NCBI GenBank assembly: GCA_004151065.3
Contig: NWUY0300109990.1
Location: 1-11,592, forward strand
Source: Larix sibirica
Taxonomy: Eukaryota; Streptophyta; Pinopsida; Pinales; Pinaceae
Direction: 5' to 3'
Length of the DNA: 11,592 bases
Notes under the pieces: generated by a model
Databases searched by the model: none
What the model saw: the letters and a program-made list of their open reading frames with translations, nothing else
Told to the model about the DNA's origin: nothing
Part shown: one piece after another, positions 1 to 7,694 of the stretch
How positions within the stretch are numbered: the stretch's first letter is position 1
Layout of the letters: each line of letters begins with the position of its first letter
Program-made: the position numbers and the translations under genes

Positions 1-304
1 TCATCGGTTCGAAACTCCGTGGGTACTAGCTTACAAAAAAAAAATGTATTGTGTTCCTCTTCCAACAAGGTGACAGCGCCCTTTCAATGGCCAAGCATAA
101 GAAAATGAAATTGCATTGCACAAATACATATTACCTCCCAATTAAGAATATGAAACAATATGGCAGCCACACATGAAGAGCAAGATCCCAAGATAACCTC
201 CAAAGCCTTGAACTTTTATTCCAAATGAGCTCTCTCACAAGAGAAATATTACAATAGCAATGCTTCAAGCAACAACCAACATCTAAAATGGAAGAGGGAA
301 CTTG

Positions 305-312
305 CTTAAATA
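305..312 (-). promoter_or_regulatory. TATA-like box of minus-strand LTR candidate
   Basis: The minus strand reads TATTTAAG in the context GCTATTTAAGCAAG. It lies 45-215 bp downstream (in minus orientation) of the tandem repeat clusters. The placement is what an LTR promoter would show, but the box alone is weak evidence. Confidence 0.3.
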
Positions 313-460
313 GCAAAATAGGAAGAGGGGGGCGCACTTCATGAGGTGGAGTGAACTAGAGTGTGATATGACACCTCCGATATTAAGTAGAGTGTGATGT
401 GACACCTCTAGATTGAACTAGAGCTCAAGGACTCCTCATGCGCCACATATGGAGACAAAC

Positions 461-520
461 TAGAGACAAAAATCAACCAAATGAGACCAAAATCAACCAA
501 ATGAGACCAAAATCAATCAC
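461..520. repeat. Three tandem 20-bp units
   Basis: Three adjacent 20-bp units occupy 461-480, 481-500 and 501-520. They share the core GAGACNAAAATCAACCAA. Units 2 and 3 are identical over their first 16 bases, and unit 1 differs at a few positions. A second short repeat with 31-bp spacing (TAGAGTGTGAT at 357 and 388) lies nearby. They may be U3 enhancer-type repeats of the minus-strand LTR-like segment. Confidence 0.8.
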
Positions 521-706
521 ATGTGACACCTCATTATAGCTCGAAGCTTAAAGAGGGAGCACTTGAGGAGGGATTATTCCCTTTCTCACTTTTTACTCAA
601 TCCTGTCTAAAACTCCAAAAATCACTCATTTTCGCTCCCAAAAGGGTGCACTAGGCTAAATGAGGGGGTCTCAAGGGGGTGATAATGTTTATTAAGGTAT
701 TTGACA

Positions 707-1178
707 GCCCCTTGGACCATTAAACTTCATATTATTACATATTTGACCCCCAAGGGACCTATACTAACCACTAAAATACAAAAAAAATGGTGACACAAGT
801 AATGCATGACAGAGACACTAAGGACTAAGAACAATAGCCTATGGCAGATGCAGTAAGGATGCTCATGGCTTTGGAGGCATGATTGAGTGAAAAAACTTCG
901 ACAATATATATCACTAGGATCTATATTTATCTAAGTAAAAAAACACTACAGAGCACCTTTTACTATAACTGTCATAGTTGGGCCAAACCTTTTACACATA
1001 TAATATAGGTCCCGTGTTACTTTACAATCATCATCTTTTGACCATGGGCAAAAGAGATATAGAAGATGATGCAGAAGAAGAAGAAGGGGAAGAGTAATGC
1101 TTGGCACTGCCAATCTTCAGGTGATCACCTTCGTCTTCAGACTCCGTGATCATCCTAGTGCAAACTGGGTGGTAACAC
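707..1178. other. Unassigned stretch with short AAG microsatellite
   Basis: No gene or known element is recognised. A short (AAG)n run lies at 1073-1086, inside an 18-codon acidic reading frame (1044-1097) with no other sign of being coding. If the plastid-protein gene continues to the left, this stretch is part of its first intron. Confidence 0.5.
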
Positions 1179-1411
1179 AGCCAACTTTGTTTTTGTCTTG
1201 GAATCATCTACTAAGATAATATTGTGCATCTCTATCTCATTCTTTATATGTTGTTTTAGTCTGAACATGCGGGACTGTTTCAATTGCTCCAATGTTTAAC
1301 GAAGTACTTGTGTTACCAGAATTTTCAATTCATGGGTATACTCATCCACCTCACCCTTCTGACATAACAATGTTTATATGTGTTAATTTTTAGTTTGTTT
1401 TAAATATACCC
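1179..1411 (+). repeat. Direct repeat copy 1 (about 233 bp)
   Basis: This segment begins AGCCAACTTTG and ends TTAAATATACCC. It is repeated at 1576-1803 with scattered substitutions and small indels; by eye roughly 85 percent is conserved. Shared blocks include TGTGCATCTCTATCTC, GACTGTTTCAATTGCTCC, TTCAATTCATGGGTA and CACCCTTCTGAC. No protein or known transposon is recognised. The last 40 bp (1369-1408) also occur inverted at 1460-1499. The pair may be an old local duplication or the edges of an unknown repeat family. Confidence 0.85.
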
Positions 1412-1499
1412 AATTACACAAATCAACACCTAGTTGATCAATCAATAAATGAAGCAAGATATATTTAAAACAAACTAAAAATTAACACATATAAACATT
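1369..1499. repeat. Perfect 40-bp inverted repeat with 51-bp loop
   Basis: Bases 1369-1408 are the exact reverse complement of 1460-1499, separated by 51 bases. The arms are AT-rich and belong to the 3' end of direct repeat copy 1, so the right arm is an inverted third copy of that end. The transcript of either strand could form a long hairpin. No terminal target duplication is seen. Confidence 0.9.
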
Positions 1500-1575
1500 A
1501 TGGTTAAAGTAGGGTTAGCATAGCCTCTTTCGTTAGTTTCATAGTGCCCTAGTTGCTGATTTGTAAGTTTATTTT

Positions 1576-1803
1576 AGCCAACTTTGTTTTTATCTTGGAA
1601 TCGTCTACTGAGATAATGCTGTGCATCTCTATCTCGTTCTTTATATATTGTGTTAATCTGAATATGTATGACTGTTTCAATTGCTCCGATGTTTAACCAT
1701 GTACTCATGTTCCCACAATGTTCAATTCATGGGTACACTCATCCACATCACCCTTCTGACGTAACAATGTTAATATGTGTTTTAGTTTGTTTTAAATATA
1801 CCC
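1576..1803 (+). repeat. Direct repeat copy 2 (about 228 bp)
   Basis: This is the second copy of the 1179-1411 sequence, in the same orientation, starting about 165 bp after copy 1 ends. Relative to copy 1 it lacks about five bases near 1777 (TGTGTTTTAG against TGTGTTAATTTTTAG) and has many point differences, so the duplication is not recent. Confidence 0.85.
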
Positions 1804-1851
1804 TCGAGGTTGAGATGGTCCTTGTGACATTAATATTAAGTTGTACATAAA

Positions 1852-2066
1852 TAGCATATAAAAATATCTTAACGCCAAAGAGCTATCAAAAAGACTGAGG
1901 TGCCAATCTCAAGGTTCTCACACCCACATCCCCACAACAACTATATACTGATATAGCCATGCCGAGCGGATGAAAAAACAATGAGATTGGCACCTTGAGC
2001 TCTTAGATACCTCTCAGTGCATAACAGAGTTGGGGTTAAGATGGACCTCTGCTATTTTATATGCTA
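1852..2066. repeat. Imperfect foldback, MITE-like element
   Basis: Nested inverted blocks match in order from outside in: a 12-bp block (1852-1863 with 2055-2066), an 8-bp block ATCTTAAC (1866-1873 with 2035-2042) and a 14-bp block (1898-1911 with 1982-1995). Unpaired stretches lie between them, and a loop of about 70 bp (1912-1981) sits in the middle. The order and length of about 215 bp are those of a decayed foldback or MITE. There is no coding capacity and I could not identify a target-site duplication or a superfamily. Confidence 0.6.
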
Positions 2067-2104
2067 AGGCTATAAACTTATATACAGTACATTGTTTTTC
2101 CTAA

Positions 2105-2290
2105 TGGGGCATTCACTGATGAGGTCGATGATGTGTTAAGCTATCCACCGGGGTTCGATTCTTGTTGTTGGTCTGCCACACCAGCATGGCATGGGTTTCA
2201 GAGGGATGAAGCTGGGCACAAGTCCCCGATGATTTTTGTCGAATAGTTACCCCTAAGATAGATGAAGGGGGTTCACTCTTTATTGGACTG
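2105..2290 (+). mobile_element. Possible SINE-like segment (pol III B-box-like motif)
   Basis: GGTTCGATTC at 2152-2161 fits the consensus of a pol III B box (GGTTCGANNC). It is followed by a body with CTGCCACACCAGCATGG, GGTTTCAGAGGGATG and CTGGGCACAAGTCCCC, wording that resembles bodies of plant tRNA-derived SINEs as I remember them. No good A box is visible upstream and no poly(A) or T-rich tail marks the 3' end, so the boundaries are guesses. It may be only a fragment, or the motif may be chance. Confidence 0.35.
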
Positions 2291-2488
2291 TAAGTTTCAC
2301 TAACTTGAGGCGCTCGTCCTAAGCTTTTGACTGGTTTTTACAACTTTCGCTTTAACTCGACCTACAAAGTATGTACAGAGTGCCCAATTCAGAACTAACA
2401 CTTTGCTAGACTTTCCCGGGTTAATCAGGACCTTACTGGCTTGGTTGAAAAGGAAAAGCAAAGTTGAGCAAAGGCAAATATAATGTAC

Positions 2489-3109
2489 CTTATCATCAGG
2501 ATCAGGTACATTTTCTGCTTCTCCAAGATAAACAACCCGCGCTCCGAGAAGCTTATTCCAGACCCGCCCTCTCTCTTTTCCAATGGCCAAAGGCTCCCCT
2601 ATAACAGTGGCATCATATACCCTTGAATTCACCTTGTTGTTGTCGTTGCTGCTGCCGTTGTTAATGCTACCAGGCTCCTTATTGTTGTTGGATTCCAATT
2701 CCGGTGGTTTTTTCATAGAACCCACGGGGCCATTCTCTGCTCTGGCAATGGCGATGGAAGATAACGAAGAAATACCCAATGCCAACAATGGCTTCAGGAT
2801 TACTTCTCTCCTGCTGCTCCCTGAAAAATAATTTTCATCGCCATTGTTTAAATACTCCATTTCTTCTGCAGAAATATTCTTCTGTTCGGTTTCATCGTTA
2901 TTAAATCTAGGCAGAGAGGAGGGTGTCCGTCGGCTGTTTGATTTGGTGAGTTTTTTACCAAATGGCGGAGTGGGATGCCGAGAATTGTGTTTTGGGCCTC
3001 TAGGTTCGAGGGACTGCAATTGATATTGAGGATTCTGAGAGTATGGCTTTGCATTGAAAGAATAAGGTTCATGGGGTATATGCAACCGATTGAATGAAGT
3101 TTGTGCCAT
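2489..3109 (-). CDS. RETICULATA-RELATED 5/6-type plastid protein, exon 1 (5' partial gene)
   Basis: This is the first coding exon (207 codons) of a nuclear gene for a chloroplast protein of the DUF399 (ChaN/Tiki-like) plus DUF3411 (RETICULATA-related) type; Arabidopsis At2g40400 and At3g56140 are of this kind. The ATG at 3109 has an ideal plant context (AAC-ATG-GC), and no ATG lies upstream in the open frame. The N-terminus is Ser/Asn/Arg-rich like a transit peptide. Residues 100-124 carry RR, a hydrophobic run and ARA before Glu, resembling a thylakoid (Tat-type) transfer signal. An Asn-rich linker follows (about 147-163). The DUF399 start is seen in [10 protein letters not shown] (164-173) and [11 protein letters not shown] (189-199). 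The exon ends DPDDK at 2489, followed by a GTACAT donor. The frame then runs on through intron without family similarity. Remaining exons must lie left of the window. The exact biochemical activity of the family is not established. Confidence 0.8.
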
Positions 3110-3362
3110 GTTGAACAGCACGATGGCGGTAAAAGAGCGGAACTATCGAGGACACTGTTGTGTGTAATAAAACACATGTTCGATTGCTGGAGATATGCCA
3201 TCATCCAATCCCACGAGGCGCCACCTTGGTTTGGACAAATTTGGATGCGCATCGAATGGCATGCATTGGTTCGGTTTCGGTGTTGGTTTTGACCTTTGAA
3301 TTTGATCATAATATGTGGATCTGTATCGTTTGAGATAGATGGTAATTGAATTTGATGGCTTA

Positions 3363-3371
3363 ACTATATAG
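3363..3371 (-). promoter_or_regulatory. Possible TATA box of the plastid-protein gene
   Basis: The minus strand reads CCTATATAGTTA around 3363-3372, about 255 bp upstream of the ATG at 3109. It would give a 5' leader of a little over 200 bases. No other better TATA motif is evident nearer the start. This is a motif match only. Confidence 0.3.
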
Positions 3372-4396
3372 GTAAGTTAATGAACTGATATATTCAGTTT
3401 ATTGAGGTTAAAAAATATTTTACAAGTTTGGAGAATTAAACTTGTTAACCGTTTCAATTTTTTATGGGTTTTTGGGATGAGATACCTACAACTTAGGCAG
3501 TGTTAGTTTACCATGTATTATCTTCTATGGAGTAATGCCTTCTTAAAAAAATGGAAGTAGTGTTTTTTTCGAAAAAATAGATTAAAAAAAAATTGTCTAT
3601 GTATTCATTTACTCTATCTATATATAATATTTATTTTATTAGGTTGTCTATGTTTTGTTGCTCAATTTAATATTTTTCTTGGATTGATTAATTGGTTGTA
3701 TTGAAGTTATATGTCATGTTTTAACGTTGATGTGGTCTCTATGATTTTATATGGTGCATCCCACTTCACCTTTATTATTGGAATTAGAAGGGGCATCATT
3801 TTATCTAGTATCTAAGGTTTATCTAGTGTATGATCTCATTTACTTCAATGTATTATCTATCTTTTATTGGAAGAGGAATGGTCGCATTAGAATGGAGGAG
3901 TCTATGACCATAAATCATATTTTAATGAACTCTCAAAATGTTCCTCATATAGGGTTTTGAAAACCCTTGAAGCATCTTGAATCATCATTGTTAGTTCTAA
4001 ATCTTGGCCTAAGTAGATGGAGCTCCATCTAAGAAACTTATTTGAGTTTTAGAGTTCTTTTAGTGCCAAAGGAAAGCCTGCTCTAATTACATAAGGGTTA
4101 TAACAACAAATTTGGGAATCGTGAGTTAACATGTGAAAGAGCAGTGACATCACTGGTGATTGGGATAGGGAAATTGTTTGTGGTACAACCACCACTACCC
4201 TAAATGTCTCCACTATCTATTAGACTCTTATTTGATTTTCTCATTGAATAGCATCTATTGCATAATTATTAAAACAAATAACTGCTAGTATGAATAACCA
4301 TCAATGTTTATAGGAGGTTTGAAGCTAATGGTGAAATTAGGGTTACCACAAGTACATAAGGCAATGTTCTAGGGGTTACAATTATTGTTTAATGTC
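3372..4396. other. AT-rich unassigned intergenic stretch
   Basis: No gene is supported. The part around 3530-3680 is strongly AT-rich, with runs of A and T. A 69-codon open frame at 3751-3960 has no recognisable similarity or coding signs. The last few hundred bases (from about 4310) may already be 5' untranslated sequence of the LINE that follows, but I cannot place its 5' end. Confidence 0.5.
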
Positions 4397-6150
4397 ATGG
4401 AGGAACTGATCGACTAAGGAGAAGGGGAGGAGGAAAGTCCTAAGTTCCACACATATCAAGAGCTCGTGGATATTTGGGGTATGTCCAAACCAACATCTAA
4501 AATAATGTCACTAGATCCTCCAAAGGAGTGTCGTACTGTGTGACTGACAAGTGGCAGCAAGGCCATGGAGACAAGGCCAATTGTTAGGACATCTTATGTA
4601 CCTAATGAGAATGCCAAGGAGGATTCGAGATGGCATAACAATGCAACTCTGGGGAGGTAGGGTTTCTAGGTCTCAAGGAACTAGGAAGATCCATAGCAAA
4701 GGGATTGAAGGATCAAGAAGAGTGCCTGATTACTAAAGAAGCCAAAGGAAAAGGGAAGGAGGCTCCATGGACTCAAAAAAGGAAGTGTATTTGATCTCAC
4801 CTAGATCACGTGAAGATGGTCATGGGTAACAATGTGAAAATGCCTAAAGTGGAAAAATATTGGCAAGGGTTGTGGTGGGAAGATTTATGCATAAAACAGT
4901 CAACAATGAGACTTGAAAGGAATGGTTGGAACAAAACTAGAGGCCTCATCTAGGCTGCATTCCTAACTTCCATGTTTTGGTCCATGGATGGTTATGTTTC
5001 ATCATGAAAGAAAAGGAGGAAACATTACTCGTGTTGGGCAAAGAATGACAATGGAGACCCTTGGGACTTTGGATCAAACAATGGGTATTGGAGTTTGACT
5101 TGAGAAGAAAACCAAACTACATGTAGAAGGTTTTGGGTTATGTTATGTGCAAGATTTTTGTTGCTTACGAAGCTAGGTGATTGGAAAAACATGATAGGAG
5201 AATGGCTCGCATTCTAGTTGAATTGGATTTATAGGGAGGGCTACTAGTGAATATGGAAATAGAGTTAGGTTCTCAAAAAAATTAAAAGAAGCTCAACTAT
5301 TGGAAACTCCCATTTCAATGTGGATTTTGTCACAACGTCGAGGGTAGATTTATGGTAGAAGGAAAATTTATCAAGTAGTGCTAAAAATATTTGGGTCAAA
5401 AAGTTTACAGTGAAGGAGAAGGAGAAATCTTCAGTAGATACAGGAAAAATTGAGGATGAGAGTAAAGACGCCTACTTTATTTATTCAAAAGTTGATAGTC
5501 CCTTTCCCTCAACACAAGATTACCATATAATACATCTAGAATCTCTTGCTCTTAGCTTGAACTCTCCAATTAAAGGTGTGGATTCCTTAGTTCCCACTAT
5601 GTATTTTCTTGAAGAGAAAGTTGGTCTCTTATATCCTTATGGTAAATATGTGTTGTATAATCTTAAAGAAAATATACTTGTAGGGGGGATCATGCCCATA
5701 GATCACTCCTTTGAAGGGATTATCATTGAGGTTGCTTCAAAAAAGTTTGCCAGTCTTCTACCCTCAAAAGTAGGGCCTGGTTGGGAGGTTTCTTCTATCC
5801 AAGGTGGGATACCTTCAAGAGATGTTGGACAAGATACCTCAAATTTGTCCCTATTCAAGAAAGAGCAAGAGGGCTTGGTGCATATGTTACAAAACTTTCT
5901 CTGGAACATAAAGAGAAATGACAAAAAACTACCTCAAAGTCAATCTATCTTTTGAGATCAACAAAAGTAGGGAGGAGGATTTTAAGGGTTTGGGATTTGC
6001 CGTGGAGAAAGGAATGCCTTCCTTAGTTGAGAGAAAATCTCATATATCAATTGCCATGTCCAGGCAAGGCAGGAGATTAGAGATGAGAAACAACTAACCA
6101 TTGATAGGGCCCTTAGAGCGAGAATATCCCCAAAACAATTTAACAAATAA
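4397..6150 (+). pseudogene. LINE ORF1 remnant (DUF4283-like, zinc-knuckle relic)
   Basis: ORF1 of plant L1 elements encodes a nucleic-acid-binding, gag-like protein that packages the element RNA. A plausible start is the ATG at 4397 (MEELID, stop, GEGEEESPKFHTYQEL). Further pieces read KGLKDQEECL and TKEAKGKGKEAPW near 4695-4770. One frame from 5079 carries QWVLEFDLRRKPNYM, then RMARILVELDL at about 5199-5231, and LNYWKLPFQCGFCH ending at 5333. This is the usual order of DUF4283 end followed by the knuckle, of which only CxxCH remains. An open stretch of 181 codons at 5410-5955 gives the variable C-terminal part, and EIRDEKQLTIDRALRAR leads to a stop at 6148-6150. At least three frame changes and several in-frame stops make it a pseudogene. 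Exact family membership is from memory of related elements. Confidence 0.75.
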
Positions 6151-6163
6151 TTGCACTCTCCCT

Positions 6164-7694
6164 CAAAGCTTGAGGGGTGGGGGTGCCCTTAAACAATTAT
6201 TCCTCAAAATACTATTTTTTGTATATAATAATGGTGTAGCTATGTTACAAGGAATGATGTGCTCTGGAGATAAAGCTTTAAAGTTCCTCTCTTATGTTTT
6301 CAAAGATAGGAATTTATGTTCTTTAGATGCTAAAGGTTTGCCAGGTGGTTTAGTCACTGGTTGGAATTCTAATTTCAATGTTATTTCTTCCTTGGTTATG
6401 AAATCACGTATTTTGGTGGATGTGGTTTCAAAGGAGTTGGGAAAAGAGATTAAGCTGCTCAATGTGTACGAGCCCTATGGGGAAAGAAGACCTTTTTGGG
6501 ACAATCTGGTCTGCTCAAGATTATTGTGTGGGGGAAATGTGATTATGGGAGGGGATTTGAACCTAACTCTTAATCATAGAGAATTTTTTGGGGGGATTGC
6601 TAGAGGGGGTCCTCTTGAACATTACTTTGCTCACTTGTTTGAGACTTTTCACCTAGTAGATGTGGAACCTCCCAAGATTGTTCCGACATGGAGAAATGCC
6701 AGAACAGGTAGAGAAAGTATTGATAAAAGATTCAATAGGTTCCTGATGGCTAGACCCTTTTTTAATGAGAATTTGAAAATTAAATATGTGGTTGGAATAG
6801 GGGGAGCTTGAAATCATCTACCAATCATACTCCACTGGGATACAATGGATTGAAATCTCCTGATCCCTCTAAAATTTAACCATGCTTGGTTCTTGGAGGA
6901 AGTGTTTAAGGACCTTGTGATTAAAAATCGGCAACCCTTGGATCCTCAATTGGGGGACTCTTCCATGAAACAATTTGCAAACAACATCAAACAAATTGAA
7001 AGTGTAACAAATAAATGGGCTTCTGCTTATGTTGCAAAATCTCAAAGCATCTAAAAGGTGGTGGAAGAAGGGATCAAATCCCTTTCTGAAAGCAATAATA
7101 ATGGAATCTTTTTAGAGGAAGAATCTCGGACCCTCAAAGATCTCAAGGCCAAAAAAAAGGATTTGTTCGTTAACGATGAGACTACTTGGAGGCTTAAAAG
7201 ATGAGCCATGTGTATAAAGAAATGAGATAATAATACAAAGCACTTCACAAATTTGCAACTCATAGAAGACATATTGATAGTATATGGGAGATCATTCATC
7301 CAAGTGGGTATAAAGTAAATACCTTTAGAGATATTGCGGAGGCTAGGAGACTCCATTTTAAAGCACACTTTCAATATCATAAAGATTCTAACATAGGAGA
7401 AATTATGAAAAACATGAGCTTGTTTCTTAATCTTATAGGTGAAGGAATGAATATGGATATTGTAGAGGCTAGGAGACTCCATCCTAAAGCACTCTTTCAG
7501 TATCATAAAGATGCCAACATAGGATAAATTATGAAAAACATGAGCTTGTTTCTTAATCTTATAAATGAAGGAATGAATAGGGATTTGGAGGTTGATATTA
7601 TAAGTGAAGAGCTAAAGTCAGTTCTTAGTTATTTATAAAAAAAGGGAAAATCCCAAGATCAAATGGCCTATTAGTAAAAATTTATTTGAGAGCT
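6164..7694 (+). pseudogene. LINE ORF2 remnant: EEP endonuclease, linker and start of RT
   Basis: ORF2 makes the endonuclease and reverse transcriptase that nick DNA and copy the element RNA in the nucleus. The frame open to 6811 shows the endonuclease fold: LLNVYEPYGERRPFW, GGDLNLTLN (Asp 6554-6556, Asn 6560-6562), then PTWRNARTGRE. Key positions are lost. The Glu expected after LQ is Gly (6251-6253). The Asp of the RxDRFL motif is Asn (6734-6736). The SDH motif is stop-Asn-His (6809-6817). The linker continues with stops at 6851, 7052, 7202 and others, and a frame change at about 7240. A 126-bp unit is duplicated at 7330-7581. The RT opening motif (GKSPGPDG-like) is visible, decayed, at about 7637-7665. 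The palm domain with the FxDD motif is absent, because the similarity ends at the LTR junction. The first residues of the usual ORF2 N-terminus are also not clear. Confidence 0.85.
7330..7581 (+). repeat. In-frame tandem duplication, 2 x 126 bp, within LINE ORF2
   Basis: Units 7330-7455 and 7456-7581 are about 90 percent identical by eye and offset by exactly 126 bases (42 codons). Both encode the EARRLH...FQYHKD...MSLFLNLI segment of the linker before the RT, which is single in related elements as I know them. Unit 2 has a stop (TAA) where unit 1 has GAA. The divergence suggests the duplication is old but arose after the family formed. Confidence 0.85.

Larger units (their letters stand above)
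1..706 (-). repeat. LTR-like promoter region (U3/R candidate), minus strand
   Basis: No gene is visible here. Read on the minus strand, the segment resembles the promoter part of a plant LTR retrotransposon. A repeated motif, GAGGTGTCACAT-like, occurs around 521-532 and 398-409, with a variant near 367-377. Three 20-bp units lie at 461-520, and two 31-bp-spaced units begin at 357 and 388. These are followed downstream on the minus strand by a TATA-like TATTTAAG (305-312). This order, enhancer-like tandem repeats then TATA then a non-coding leader, is typical of U3-R. The upstream edge may be TGTCAAATACC at 706, preceded by a short purine run, but neither end is secure. No polyprotein or primer-binding site is seen, so it could equally be other repeat DNA. 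Confidence 0.35.
1..2488 (-). other. Probable 5' part of intron 1 of the plastid-protein gene
   Basis: The donor is AAG|GTACAT, with the intron's first base at 2488. I found no continuation of the DUF399 domain on the minus strand down to position 1, so the acceptor lies outside the window and the intron exceeds 2.4 kb. It is filled with the repeats listed separately. The alternative, that the exon is an isolated gene fragment, cannot be excluded here, although the intact frame and clean donor argue against it. Confidence 0.6.
4397..7694 (+). mobile_element. Degenerate non-LTR retrotransposon (plant L1-type LINE), interrupted in RT
   Basis: The order of remnants is that of a plant L1-clade LINE: an ORF1 with a DUF4283-like region and a CCHC knuckle relic, then an ORF2 with an endonuclease/exonuclease/phosphatase domain, a connecting region and the first reverse transcriptase motif. 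Many stops and several frameshifts break both frames, so it is dead. Similarity runs out at about 7690, where a probable LTR begins. The 3' two thirds of ORF2, the 3' UTR and the poly(A) tail are absent from this window. The 5' end may lie somewhat upstream of 4397. Confidence 0.85.

Noticed and set aside
1-50. GGTTCGAAAC followed by an A run, as the 3' end of a tRNA-derived SINE
   Set aside because: The A run comes only about 30 bp after the B-box-like motif, too close for a usual SINE body, and the 5' part is outside the window.
680-706. Plus-strand LTR start (AAGGGGG followed by TGATAATG)
   Set aside because: It conflicts with the better-supported minus-strand order of repeats and TATA in the same region, and no TATA or end was found to the right.
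1044-1097. Seventeen-residue acidic open frame (Glu/Asp-rich)
   Set aside because: It is the product of an AAG microsatellite; length and context give no support for a peptide gene.
1668-1850. Open frame of 60 codons overlapping direct repeat copy 2
   Set aside because: The matching frame in repeat copy 1 is broken by differences and no similarity is recognised, so coding is unlikely.
2583-2831. Open frame of 82 codons on the plus strand, Leu-rich
   Set aside because: It is antisense to the Asn/Ser-rich part of the plastid-protein exon and contains no independent signal; the Leu runs are the complement of Asn/Gln codons.
3110-3121. Start of the plastid protein four codons upstream at GTG (3121)
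   Set aside because: Nuclear plant genes start at ATG; the ATG at 3109 has A at -3 and G at +4 and is the first in-frame ATG.
7051-7506. Open frame of 151 codons on the minus strand
   Set aside because: It lies antisense to the LINE ORF2 linker, including the duplicated unit, and its internal repetition mirrors that duplication.
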